A stretch of 64,000 nucleotides of DNA from Amphiura filiformis (lineage: Eukaryota; Echinodermata; Ophiuroidea; Amphilepidida; Amphiuridae): positions 75,704,713 through 75,768,712 of the forward strand of contig NC_092628.1 in NCBI RefSeq assembly GCF_039555335.1, written 5' to 3'. The position numbers and the translations under genes were made by a program. The notes beneath the pieces are model-generated. The model did not search any database and was not told where the DNA came from. It saw only the letters and a list, made by a program, of their open reading frames with translations. This document shows, piece by piece, positions 44,686-56,347 of this stretch. Positions within the stretch are counted from its first letter, which is position 1. The number at the start of each line of letters is the position of its first letter.

Positions 44686-45482
44686 GTATAATGTCCAAGG
44701 AAATTGTCTAAATCCGATAGCCAAGAATTGGTACGCTTTAGTAAGTTGGCTAATAATCTTAGGCGTCTTTTGATGCTAACAGTCATCCATATTAGCATGA
44801 TTAGTCTACTCTTCATCTCAGCTCACGAAAAGACCCCTTACACCTATTTTTCCCGCTACACTGAAAAAACAAGCATATCATATTACACAGCTTGCGGAAA
44901 ACTTACTCCATGATTTTTATATAAACTAGTTCACCCGTAGCTGTGAGAGCAACTGGTTCACGTTAAAGACGAATCCAAAGAGCCAAGTTATGGTCAGGAT
45001 TTGGTCGGCCATTACTGGGTCCCCGCAACACCAAACGGGTGTTGTGACTGCCCAATTGGGTGGATTAAAGCCGCTTAAAAATCGATGCTAGATTCTTTTG
45101 TGTTGTAAACTGTCATCATTATTTTGTCTACGTGTAACACGGGTGATAGAATGCAGTTTAAAATACCCTCCAAGGCCGCATCATTTCACATTTAAAAAAA
45201 AAGCGCAGCGATTTTTAGTGCGCTACGCACAGGCACAACGCCTATCCACAAGCCTCAGCACACTTTACAGGTTGTCGCTGACCACTACGGCCCCACATCA
45301 TTCCACAAATCATTAAACACCAAATCAGGGACTTTGCTGCTTCAAGAGCGCACACCCTAGACATTCCACAAATAACCATCGCAACCAGGATCAGCTCCCC
45401 GAGTTTCGTACGGGTTACGACGAGACAAATTAACAGTGAGTTCCTTGTCCAGGGGAATTTCAAGCTAATTCAATTTTTCCAC

Positions 45483-45565
45483 GTGAGCGTACTAGGCACC
45501 GCCAGGGTGCGAACCCGCAACCTCTCGCACCACAGTCGAACGCCTTATCGATTGAGATAATTTGA
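45483..45565 (-). tRNA. tRNA-like (GTG loop), probably a pseudo-tRNA
   Basis: On the minus strand: ATCTCAATCGATAAGGCG (A box), TTCGA-CTGTGGT-GCGAG (weak anticodon arm, loop GTG) and GCGGGTTCGCACCC (B box with one change). The head is Arg-like while the loop is His-like, so a diverged or chimeric tRNA-derived repeat is more likely than a gene. Confidence 0.4.
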
Positions 45566-45699
45566 CCATTTTAGGTGAGATTGAGCCGACGGGGACCCAC
45601 CTATGGCTGCCATTGAGGTGTAGGAATGCGTGAAATTGGATTCGTCTATATTGAGGATTTTAAACCACTTTTAACATGTTTAAGCCCGATTGGGCATAC

Positions 45700-46030
45700 T
45701 CTACCATTTGACCTCCATATGACCTTTGACCTCAAGTGACCTCGGTTTGATTTTGTTCATGCTCCCATAATATGGAGAATTACTTTTCAGTCTAATCGGG
45801 CGAAGTTTAAAATTTAGCCCCTGGATGACCTTTGACCTCGGATGACCTCAATTATATTTGTTACATGTTCCCATGATGCAGGATTCCACCAAGTTTAAGC
45901 CCGATGACCTTTGACCTTGGTTGACCTCAATTTTATTTCGCACATTATATTCCCCTGGTATCAAGTATTCCACCCAAGTTTGAAATCCACAACCTTTGAC
46001 CTTGACCTCCGATGACCTTTAAGACCAGCC
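45700..46030. repeat. TGACCTTTGACCT-containing repeat, about four degenerate units
   Basis: Units carry GTTTAAGCCCGAT, CATGCTCCCATNAT and one TGACCTTTGACCT each, at 45720, 45826 and 45905, with a degraded fourth (AACCTTTGACCTTGACCT) near 45991. The 13-mer is the complement of AGGTCAAAGGTCA, a perfect DR1. Confidence 0.7.
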
Positions 46031-49000
46031 GAAGGACATGCTTTTCCGGGTACCTATCCATATCTGAAATATCGATCGATGCGTCGAAGCGTCGACCCAC
46101 ACACACACAGACTTTGCTCATTATTTTAATAGCTTTGTGCAAATTCTACACGAATTGTGTATTTTATTAGTAGCATCATGGAAGCACGAAGTATTGTTTT
46201 TCATAGCCTCTATTAGACTAATGTGCACCGTCTCAGCACTTCATATCGTCAACGATCGATATTACACAGATGGTAATATGAGCTCTGAGTGAGATATGCA
46301 TGTGTGGATGGAGAAAGTTCACTGACATCGACTATATGGGAAGGTGTGGGTTTGAGAGAAAAAATGGTTACTATTTCATATCATAATCGCATCAAGTTTG
46401 GAGGAACATTATTTAAAAAAATACAGCAACATAATGTAGTACATTAATATTATGGCAACACATGACTATATGCATGTAATTTTGAAGCTGTATGTATATC
46501 TTCAGCTGTGTTATAACAGATAACTTCTAGAAATGCTGCACTGAAACTCACTGGGGATTTACGTCAATTCCAACACTATATGCCTCTGGCCCCTTGGGGC
46601 CCGACGCGAAAACCACGTAGCATCATTCAGGGATGTTGTGCGGTACCATAATCCGCCTACATCTCCGTCCATCGCAGCCAGGAGCAGGATGAGTTCTCGT
46701 GCGGGCAAGTATTTATAATGAATAGGCTATACGTATAAGAGTCCTTGCCTAGGCGAATTTCAAGTTGCTATGAGTATCTAAAAAACTGGGATTAAGCTGT
46801 GCTAGTCGGGTTAGGATTATCATCATGATCATGATTATGAACGTCATAGAAACAATGTGGTGGGGGGTGGGGGGCTGAGACTAGTATACTAGTCTCAGGT
46901 TTGGGGGGGGTATTTTAATCCACTTTGAATATATACTTACAATGATTGTAGTAACTCAGTATCCCAGCATCAATATACCGAAAGAAATCAATTTATTTGA
47001 TATTTTGATCCATACCTTTTATACGCCATAAAGATGTTTATGTTTAAGTAAACATGAAGCGTCTTGATGACAGCAGTAAGTCTCTGGATATGTTTGGAAC
47101 ATAGTATGCTAATATATGAACGTTTTCCAATAATATTTATTTCAATCATCTCCCTTCCTCTCCATTTGCAAGTTTTATCCGTCTACATATAATTCTCTTT
47201 TTTACTAATTTTCACTTACAATTATCATTTCTAAATACTTTCTTTTCTAAATTTCCTTCAAAGTATTTTCGTTACATAGCTCATATCCAACCTTCGGATA
47301 CAACAAATCAATTATTAATAAAGCCAAAATTGATTCCGCCTTCGCTATCTTAATTGGAAGGCCGGAGCATATGACCACCAAACATTTTTATAGATTTCAA
47401 GTCACTTGAGATGTGACTTGCTCTCCACTTTCTTGATCATTTCAGTTTGCTCTCAATCATTATGTAAACATCTCAACTGAGAAAATAGCAACTCTTTACA
47501 AGTTACTGACAACCACGTAAGGATGAAAATATGCGGCGGGCGATCGTATCTCCACATTGGTCACGTTGGTGGGTTCCGAAGTTATATCCACGCAAGAAGC
47601 AACAAGAACTGGTAAAATAGGTAATGAATTGTATATAATACGAAATTGCATTTTGACGAAGATTGTTACTGTGCTTCTGCAAGGAATCATGATTAAAGAC
47701 ACGGAAGATGATGGCGAAAATACAAGTATACTGTGCTACGAACAAAAAGGACACTTGAGGTACCGTACCGTAAATAGTTCGTTTGTTAAATTGAGTTTGT
47801 TGAAAATGAACATAACGTATATGAACATAACGTATATGAAGCACAAAGATTGATCTAATTTGGTAATTAAGCGAATACTAATCAGTAAAATAATCTAATC
47901 GATAATTTATAGAGGTTTCATAGTGCTAATGATTTGTTGTAATTATATAAATGTGGCATGGAACATTGTCGTAGCTAATGGTGTCCGTTTGATTTTATTA
48001 AGCCAGGGCAGAGCACTTTGGCCTTAACTCACCCCGCACACCCCTACCAAATCACCAATCAGGATGCCTGTGAAATTCAGTGTTGGCATTCTTGGAGATG
48101 ACTTGAGTAGAAAGTCACAATTCAAAATTATACGGGATGAGGTGGCACGAGCAAAACTATTTAGTCATAGTAACCTATGTCTTTAATTTCACAATCTACC
48201 ATGCTATTGTAAAACAATAACCCATCATTGTTCATTGTTCTCATATGTCGGAAATGAATCCAAAGACAACACTACATTATATTGTCTGACTCGTCTTGAA
48301 TTACCAGAAAACAATGATGCGACCTTGCATTGACACGGTACTTCTACCAGTTGTATCTCAAGTTTCCCATGATGATATGCTAAGAGAAACCGTGTTAAAA
48401 TGAATATATTCAGCACATTAATGTTGCTGGGAAGAAAAGGACATTTGAACCAGAGTGTTAGACCACGATTGTAGCATAGATTTATTTTCACTCTTACAGT
48501 CTCACATTATTATCTGCATGCTGACTTAATTAAACACCTTTAATCTATAAAGTATTTAAGTACAGAGAAGCAATCCGCATTATAGTATTAGATGGTAGAA
48601 CTTGCTTAAATATATTTCCTATATGAAGAGCTTATTTCCAAACCATGTTAAGTCCACAAACACGTTTCTGATTTACCTGTGCGATATTGCAATGGGTTGT
48701 GATGCTATGGGTATTATAATTTCAGTTGGATGCACCGTTAATTTACAAAGCAAACAGTGGATGGGTGCACAGTAACAATACTGTGTGAGGCCTTTGTCTC
48801 ACAAATGAGAACAATAGTCTGCATATTGTTAAGTTGTGGTAAATAATGGCTTGTTGATGGTACAACTCATTGTTGCTAATGTCAAACTTGTCACAGTTAT
48901 AGTGATTGTATCACACAAGTAATTTGATAACGGGTCGAAGTATGAAAGCCACCATGATATGATATAAAAATTAAGAAAAACGTTTCGAATGTATAATACA

Positions 49001-49368
49001 AATAGCCTTTTAACTGTAACCCAACCATACGGATTGCCTCCCAGCAAGCATTGCAAGTCAGTTAAATTGTTTCCTGTACCTGAACATGTTGATTTAGCTT
49101 TTACCAACAAATGGTAGTTAAACTAATTGCTCCGAACAAATAATTCAAACAAGTCACGTGACTATTCAAAAGACTGTAGGTACTATTCATAGGTTTGTGT
49201 CTACAAAGAGAGCAAACTGCAGTTTATTTGTAACATCATGATATATGTACATTACACGGCCTTGTCAGTATGTTTTCCTTAGCAGCGACTGGTATCATAC
49301 ATATGTCATTTGTGTGTTTTAAATTTGCAGCAACTATCATCACTGAATTTGTTCCATTTTTTTTCCAG
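46031..49368. other. Intergenic or intronic, no gene seen; G-runs and a palindrome
   Basis: 46860-46910 has G runs on both sides of a perfect 24-bp palindrome (CTGAGACTAGTA and its complement, 46875-46898). A 98-codon ORF at 47557-47853 and its opposite-strand shadow show no domain. If the exon pair 44637/49369 is real, this stretch is its intron. Confidence 0.4.
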
Positions 49369-49454
49369 ATAGGACTGACATTGATTCTTGTTTCGAATCA
49401 AATGCATTGACTCAACGAATGATAACAAAGCAAAACTCTGAAGGGAATATATAA
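49369..49454 (+). CDS. Candidate second exon of the short ORF
   Basis: The strongest-looking acceptor in the region (GTTCCATTTTTTTTCCAG|AT). Phase 1 fits the donor at 44685. Encodes D then RTDIDSCFESNALTQRMITK and a few residues to TAA at 49452-49454. No homologue known to me; the intron would be 4.7 kb. It lies 340 bp upstream of locus B on the same strand, so it may be part of a longer or alternative transcript of that locus. Confidence 0.35.
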
Positions 49455-49791
49455 TACCTGCCGTCTATGATCTCGGTTTGACTCTAATGTATAGAAGAAT
49501 AACATCATCATCTGATTTGGTTCTAGTCCAAGTATCAATTCAAAGCACAACGAATGGTCCCGGAGAAAGGGGGAAATGTCACTGAACAATGTAAGCTAAT
49601 GTAACATGCCGGACAGTTTGAATTTACACAGCACAATATTTTGGTGACTTCATGAGGTCTCATGATTGTTGATTACCATGATTATCTCGACCACATTCGA
49701 CAAGGTGTCCTACCAAGATGTTATAGTTGGGATTCATTATGAAACCTTTGAAAAAGGTCTACAATAACATTGCAAATAAAGGAATATATAG

Positions 49792-50265
49792 ATGAAAGAC
49801 GTCATGATGTTAAAAAGAAAAGACCCCAACGATCGAAAGTATTCATCTGAAAATCAACAAATATCACAGCGTCAAATGATTGTGCCAAAATTGACTTTTC
49901 AAGAAGAAAAATGTCTGCCGACTTTGGGGACCATTCCCAAGTCATCAAATGTAAGCACCAAATCGGCAAGAACCCTCGATCGTTCGAGAGCTAAATCATT
50001 AGATTCTGGTAAAAGAATACTTCGCCAAGCAAGTGCCAAATCAGATAGCAGTATCACTAGAAGACAATCTGACAGTGCTGTCAAACGTTCACATGCACAA
50101 AGAACTACCCAAGGAAATTAGGCGAAGATGAAATACATTGTTCTTTGAGACTTTTGGACATAAGGAGCCAATCTGGAGCTGAGAGTATCATTTCTTCTAA
50201 AAGTGCTGGAAGTGCTGGAAGCAAAAAATCAGGGAGTGTCGTAAATCAAAGGAAAAAAACTGAAA
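49792..50265 (+). CDS. Locus B exon 1: uncharacterised Ser/Lys/Arg-rich protein (frameshifted)
   Basis: ATG at 49792 opens a basic, Ser-rich reading frame (KSARTLDRSRAKSLDSGKRI, RRQSDSAVKRS) that meets TAG at 50119. The +1-base neighbouring frame, open from 50073, continues with the same composition (SIISSKSAGSAGSKKSG) to a donor AAA|GTAAGT at 50265/50266 in phase 1. A single missing base within 50073-50118, most simply in AAA at 50115-50117, would unite them, and only then is the exon length phase-1. This could be an assembly homopolymer error or a genuine lesion. With the exon at 52804 the product would be about 275 residues. No domain or signal peptide. Unknown function; resembles locus A in composition and exon layout. 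Confidence 0.6.
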
Positions 50266-50308
50266 GTAAGTTGAAAATGCAATTGTACGTTTACCATGTT
50301 TACGTAGA

Positions 50309-50369
50309 AATGTTTGCAAAGTTTCAAATGTACCTTTTAAGATACACTTGAAACTTTGCAAACATTTCA
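50309..50369. repeat. Short hairpin at the 5' end of locus B intron
   Basis: AATGTTTGCAAAGTTTCAA is mirrored by TTGAAACTTTGCAAACATT with a loop of about 17 bp. Confidence 0.65.
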
Positions 50370-50425
50370 TTCTAAATATGTTGCATTCCATTCCATTTCA
50401 TCCCACTTCACCTTTCTATTGCATT

Positions 50426-50590
50426 CATTACATTACATTACATTACATTACATTACATTACATTACATTACATTACATTACATTACATTACATTACATTA
50501 CATTACACATTGTACTGCATTGTATTGCATTGCATTGCTTTGTACTGCATTGCATTGCTTTGTACTGCATTGCATTGCTTTGTACTGCAC
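50426..50590. repeat. (CATTA)n array running into a TGCATTGCTTTGTAC 20-mer
   Basis: About 16 pure CATTA pentamers to 50506, then three copies of a 20-bp unit (GCTTTGTACTGCATTGCATT). Overlapping His/Ile/Leu ORFs are artefacts. Confidence 0.93.
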
Positions 50591-51772
50591 TTGTGATGTG
50601 CCCTGAGTAATTTGATTTAATTTAATTATTTAACTTTGTTTACAAGCTGAAAGTATTTCATGAGATGGGAAACCCCCTTGTACGTGCAAGATAATGGTGT
50701 GGAAAGTCGTTTTGAATTCCCCAAATTATTGTAAACAAAGTCAGAGCTATGTTTGGAACTTGGAAAGCCCCAGTTCATTATTGCACCATCAGGAAAAACC
50801 CCCAGTAAGTGATGTAATGTGAAAGGTGAATGTGTATAATTAATATTGGGAAATCCCAAGATTGCAGCAATGTTGTGAAAATGTGATTGAAGTAATGGTT
50901 TATTAATAGATGATGGGATTTTTTGCATGAGTACTGATATAAAAAGCTTGAGGCTTTTGTTGGGACTTTACAGAATGCCATGGGAGATTGAAAACTCCAC
51001 ATGTGTGTGATGGTCTTCGTGCTTCAAAAAAAGAAGTACATTTTAACCAGTTTATATAGCCAATAATTGAGCTAATTTTAATACAGCAACGAAGAAGACA
51101 GCGAGCACACAAAAGTGCTCTTCCTCATCAAAGGATTAAAAGTTCTTCTGTCAAATTGCTGGAGTTTGCTGGGTTTGTGAAGGCCACGCATCTGTCAAAA
51201 ACAGCGGAGCTGTGTTAAAGAAACCTGTTCCCTGGGAAAAGAGAGATTGGAGAAAGAAACACCATTTTTGGAGAAAGCAGCGCAAGGAGATATATTTGTG
51301 GAGAAAGCAGTGCAAGGAGATATATTTGTGGAGATAGCAGCGCAAAGGAGATTGGAGGAAGCATCATCATTTTCGTATGAGGATTTTATACGCAAGGAGT
51401 TATAAACGCTAGTGTACACTGGACTTCGCTAAGCTTCACAGGACAAGTGAATAAGGATATATTACATCAGTCGTCCAGAACATTACAAGAACTCTAGGAT
51501 CACCAACAAGAAGACAGCTGGTTAAGTACCAATAGAGTAAAACTGTCATTGTGTGATTTTATTGTATATGCGATATTGTTATTATATGTACCAATCATAC
51601 TCTGTTTTCAATTAAAGACTAAAATTTTGTTAGCTTAAACAAACAGTGTATTTGTGTTGTGCATTCGTGTGAGTTCGGAAAAAAGGTGATTTTGGCCTTG
51701 AGTCAAGTACGACTCGTAACACACTGTACTGTATTGCATTGCATTGTACCGCATTGGGGTGTTTACATAACA
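50591..51772. other. Locus B intron interior, possible solo LTR; 30-bp repeat
   Basis: 51271-51345 has three tandem units of GAGAAAGCAGCGCAAGGAGA plus TATATTTGTG. An ATTAAA signal at about 51613 followed by T-rich sequence, and sequence ending CTCGTAACA, give an LTR-like look. I cannot define TG...CA ends with a target duplication, so this is only a suggestion. No ORF with retroelement motifs. Confidence 0.3.
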
Positions 51773-52078
51773 TTGTATTGCATTACATTACATGCATTGT
51801 ATCATATTGATTTTGTATTAAATTGTATTACATTGCATTGCATTGCATTGCATTGTATTACATTGCATTGCATTGTATCATACATTGCATTGCATAGCAT
51901 TGCATTACATTGCATTGCATTGCATTGCATTGCATTGCATTGCATTGCATTGCATTGCATTGCATTGCATTGCATTGCATCGCGTTGCGTTGCGTTGCGT
52001 TACATTGCATTGCATTGTATTGTATTACATTGCATTACATTGCATTACATAACATTACATTACAGTGCATTGCACTCC
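51773..52078. repeat. (GCATT)n pentanucleotide array
   Basis: Long run of GCATT with TTACA, GTATT and GCGTT variants. Shadow ORFs rich in His, Cys, Ile and Ala are artefacts. Confidence 0.93.
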
Positions 52079-52380
52079 ATTGTCACTGACTCTTGATGCC
52101 GATTTGCGCTGCCTACCCAATGTTTATTCCATGTGCGGACTTGACAACAGCTTGAAAATACGTGTCTAACATTTTTGGTCAACCAATTCCACCCACTGAT
52201 TTCTCTTACATTTCTATAAAGTAACATAATTATAAAGACAAATCAGGCATTTAAGGGACTCAGTTGTCTCCATGGGTTAAGGAAATAGAAGTAAGCGTTT
52301 GAAATCAGTGGTTGGAATCAGAAAGGTATTGCTAAGTCTGAGGTTGCAGGGACACGTGGTTGGAAGTATGCACATGTACA

Positions 52381-52475
52381 TCACGTCACGTCACGTCACG
52401 TCACGTCACATCACATCACATCACATCACATCACATCACATCACATCACATCACATTACATTACATTACATTACA
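52381..52475. repeat. (TCACG)n-(TCACA)n-(TTACA)n graded pentanucleotide array
   Basis: About five TCACG, eleven TCACA and five TTACA units in that order, each step differing by one base. It sits about 330 bp upstream of the terminal exon of locus B. Confidence 0.95.
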
Positions 52476-52803
52476 TTACTTTGCAAATGCAATGCATTAC
52501 ATTAACTTCCACTGAGATGACAACGCAGGCAAAATAGGCTATAATTCCTCCAAAATATCTATAAACAATTGAAGATTTAGCTTTTTTTTGTACTTTATGT
52601 CTAGATGTCCATTCGTCTTTGCCCGTCCACGAGTCTTGAATATATTGAGTAGTGATCCAATCAAACAAGACTCCGAACATCATTGAATGTTTCGTATATT
52701 GAAACTTTCAAAACATGAAAACGTGGGTACAGGAATATAATGTTGCATGGTTTTAGAATTCTGACAAGTAAATTTACATTGAATTTCATATTTGTCTTTG
52801 CAG

Positions 52804-53156
52804 TGATCATTTACAACGGGAAAACCAAGAAATGGAATTCAGTTGAACCTCTTATTTCAGCGGAGAGTAACGCTGTAACAGATCCAGCGTCATGGCGGAC
52901 TCGATCAGCGAGCAACAGAAATGGAAGAGTTGGGAAATATCACGATACTGCGGAAAGTAAACCAGAGAGATCGAAAGGTTTAAAAGACCGACAAACAGTT
53001 GGCAATGAAAATAACAACGAAGATGAACTTGACGAGGAGGAAACACGTGTTTTGAATGAGAAAATACACAACTGGCTTGCTGGACTTGACGCAGATGCAT
53101 CGGGAAGTTTCATGAGAAGAGAATTAGCAACAGCATATGACACAGGAATAAGCTGA
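52804..53156 (+). CDS. Locus B exon 2 (terminal): acidic tail with EKIHNWLAGL motif
   Basis: Acceptor TTTGTCTTTGCAG|TG at 52803/52804; phase 1 joins A+TG as Met and continues IIYNGKTKKWNSVEPLISAE. The exon encodes about 117 codons, with an acidic run (NENNNEDELDEEETR) just before EKIHNWLAGLDADASG, and stops at TGA 53154-53156. The WLxGL motif near the end, preceded by an acidic stretch, parallels locus A exon 2, suggesting distant paralogy. Cytosolic or nuclear location assumed, since there is no signal peptide or membrane segment. Confidence 0.65.
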
Positions 53157-53289
53157 CAAAACATTTCGATCGGGCAAATCATTCAGGTTTTCAGGTTTTT
53201 TTCTTCTAAATACTGTTTCCCAGTGGCGTTAACCAGATGGGCAATAGTGGAGGCCAACACAGTGTCATGGTTTGAAGGGTCCAATAATT

Positions 53290-53790
53290 TGCAACTCCTG
53301 TTGCAAAGGCGTAGCAAGCGGGGGGGACAGGGTGGACGAAGTCCATGGGCCCCGAGAGTTCAGGGGTCCCGAGTACAAAAGCGAACATTAAATAAGGACT
53401 GATAATGGAGAGCAGGGCTGGATATACCATTCGGCCAGATGGGCCCGGGTCCAGGGCCCATTGGGGCCCCAAAATTGCTCTATGCATCTTTCTTTTAACC
53501 CCAATATCAGCATGTTTTTTGGCCAAAATAGGGCCAAATTTCGCGCGCATTCAAATAGCAAAATTCATGTTGATCTGGGGCTAAAATAGTCTGAAATTGA
53601 ATTGTTATTATACGAAAACCAAAACTTGGCCACTGACTTGAGTGCACATGCCTTCCTCGGCACGTGAGTTCGGGGCCTCCAAATTTTGGCCTGGCCCAGG
53701 GCCCCCATATTAAAAGTAAATTCCGCCCTGGTTAAAAGGGTCCGTGCTGCTCCTTGTCCATGGGACCCCGATGTTCTTGTTACGCCCTGT
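53290..53790. repeat. GC-rich GGGCCC-containing dispersed-type sequence
   Basis: Clauses such as CCATGGGCCCCGAGAG, GGGCCCGGGTCCAGGGCCCA and GGGACCCCGATGTTC, with GGGCTGGATATACC and ATTCCGCCCTGG at the borders. Looks like one or two repeat fragments; not coding. Confidence 0.4.
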
Positions 53791-53906
53791 GGACGAACTT
53801 TAATGAATTAATAGTTTATAGAGATGTTACATTCGATGTTTTTCATTAGTACACTTACATTATATCCACATGGTCACATGATGGTATGTGATACCGTAAA
53901 AACTCG

Positions 53907-55467
53907 ATAGTTAGCATATGTGCTTACTATCCCAGCGCTTTTAAAACATGCAAACATGAAGAACCCCATCCACAAAAGTGTAAAGGGTTTTGAGCAACTC
54001 ACCGATACACATAGTTATATAGTACGAGCATGGAGGTATATAAATAAATGGAGAATGATCCAGCCAAGCCTCTTTTGTACTACGTTGGTTATGACCAATT
54101 ATTGTTGAATAGGCAATTTCAGGTTTATATTGATTATGTTAAGCTGATTACATTGTGAAGTCTGTTTCACTGGCCATTGATTTCAATGGGGTAAAATGAA
54201 GTTTATACTTATTGGAAAGTGCTCATGTTTCATACAATTTTGATAGGCCTATCAAAATCTCATTTTCGCCAAAAATTGAGTGCTTAAATAGGATCAAGAA
54301 ATCAGTCTTTTTGAAAAAAGAAACACCTTATCTGTTGTCATCTTGTGACTCCCTACATTTTGGTCATGAAAAATTTAATTATGACTTTTTTTTCCAAAAA
54401 GTTATGACCCCCCCCCCGTATATTTGGAACCCCTCCCTCCAAAGAAAATGATAGCCTCCTAATAATATTAATAATCATTTAGGCCTAAATACTGATAATT
54501 ATTTATTATACAATGAGAAGTTTAATGATGATGATTTAGGCGGCCTATACGATTTCATGACAATACAGAATTAAAAGTTTAAAAACAATAACATGACATA
54601 TCTGTCATGGCACTCAATCAATTTGACCCGAAGCTTCAACCAAAATCACGGTTATCATACACTAAACTATGAGAAACTGTTTAAACAAAGTATGTATAGG
54701 GCCTATACATTCCGTATATCAATTTCTCTCTAGAAAAGATTGTCTGATCATCACTTTTGCTTGAATTCCGAAGTACTTCCGGTAAATTTTGCTCGCTCGT
54801 AACTCAAATGGCCCAAATTGGCCCAACATAATTTTTTTCACAATCGGAAGGTAAAAACGTTTTGCTTTCATTTGCACTATATTTGAACTCCCTCAGACCC
54901 CCTTAAAAGCTTAATATATGAACATGAAAACTAAGTATATTTGTCAAGTTACGGCACAACTAGTGTAGAAAACAATTTCATAACTTGAGAACAGAACATC
55001 CGAATTTCTTCGGGTTTTCGCACGATCATACATTGAAACTATAAGCTATCAAAACTGGTGACTTTGAACTATCTGATTGACTAGCTGACGTCATTATACA
55101 GTCTCTTTTACAAGGCTTCCGGTACGGGTCAATGTAGGGTCAATTCCTAGGAGGAAATTTTGGGAGTGACAATCAATGAACCATGGTAGAGGCTCATAAC
55201 CATCGTGGAGATCAATAGCTTGGCTGAAGTGGCTGGTCAATTCAAGTTTGGTGACTCATTGAATAGAGGTAACGGGATAATCTCCACTTAGGAGATTAGA
55301 ATTCTGGCGATCATTCTCCATTTATTTATATACCTCCATGGTACGAGCAAGTAAACCTGCAAATGTGTGTCTAAACCCCATTAGCTCAGTTGTTAAAGCG
55401 CCGGACATTGGTACAATTTCATGTTTTCAAAAGCGCTCGATAATAAGCACATAATTATGCTAACTCC
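53907..55467. mobile_element. Foldback MITE interrupted by a 1.3-kb element
   Basis: Outer arms: TAGTTAGCATATGTGCTTAC and AGCGCTTTTAAAACATG on the left against the complementary CATGTTTTCAAAAGCGCT and TAAGCACATAATTATGCTAA on the right. Without the insertion at 54029-55340 the element would be about 240 bp. A tRNA 5'-half-like sequence (TTAGCTCAGTTGTTAAAGCG, 55381-55400) lies between the arms with no T-arm. Confidence 0.6.
54029..55340. mobile_element. 1312-bp element with 33-bp TIRs and 7-bp target duplication
   Basis: CATGGAGGTATATAAATAAA followed by TGGAGAATGATC at the left is exactly mirrored at the right. GTACGAG flanks both ends (54022-54028 and 55341-55347). The interior has no ORF above 80 codons and no transposase motif, so it is non-autonomous. 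Confidence 0.75.
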
Positions 55468-55979
55468 AGAATATTATAAAATCATGTGTTTGAGTAGTGA
55501 ACTTGCATCGGGGAACTATTTAAGACTAAACTAATTTTGCCCTGAGATTGTTGCTGAACTGCGCTGTTGCCTTGTTTGCTGCTGAATTTAATTTGAACTT
55601 GTCACTAGTTTTTACTTGAATTTGAACTTGACATGGTCATTATGGTCATGATTCAGAAAGTGTAATTTATACTTTCGGCACACCGTTCTCGAGTTATATG
55701 CAAACATTTCAAAAGGTTAAATTATGAGCTCCATAGGCATTGAGAATGGCAACATTCGATGTTATTTTTTTTACAAAAGTAGTACCAAATTGTTCGGTAT
55801 GCAAAAAGATTTAAATAAAGAATAGCTTGTACAATCTAGTGTATTTTGTTTTTTTCATGTATTAACACGTAGGCCGTATATCATCGCAAAATATTATGGT
55901 TCAAATGGACCTTTGCCTCTTGCTCTATTATAGGTAGTATGACAAACCCTCCCTTATATGATGTAGTAATTTAACTTTC

Positions 55980-56276
55980 TTAAGGGGGTACTACACCCTT
56001 GTCCAATTTTGTGCCTATTTTCTCAAAAATTATATAGCACATTGGTGACCAGTAAGATATGTATATTATAGGGGCAAGGACTACAACTACTGTACTGAAA
56101 CTTCAGCAACTCAAAGCAAGTAGTTATTGATTTATTGATCAAATATTGGTTTTCCCTCATTTTTGACTGTTGTCCGTGCTGAAATAAAATTTCTTACTTG
56201 TCCCCAATGAGCTATAATTTTTGAGAAAAATGCAAAAATGGGCACAAAATTGGGCAGGGGTGTAGTACCCCCTTAA
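55980..56276. mobile_element. TTAA MITE, GTACTACACCC family, copy 3
   Basis: TTAAGGGGGTACTACACCC and GGGTGTAGTACCCCCTTAA are perfect inverted ends with TTAA at 55980 and 56273. Subterminal GCCTATTTTCTCAAAAATTA is mirrored too, while the centre is unpaired. Confidence 0.88.
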
Positions 56277-56347
56277 AGATGTTCAACTAATGCCCCACAA
56301 ACGCATTTTATAATAAGTAAAATGTTGGCTGCGGGTTTTGTGGGGTC

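Noticed and set aside
47503..47853. Opposing ORFs of 98 and 113 codons
   Set aside because: Neither has domain-like composition, splice context or a clear start; mutual overlap suggests chance.
50348..52096. His/Ile/Leu/Cys-rich ORFs up to 145 codons
   Set aside because: Translations of CATTA and GCATT pentanucleotide repeats in a 5-bp periodic sequence, open by composition only.
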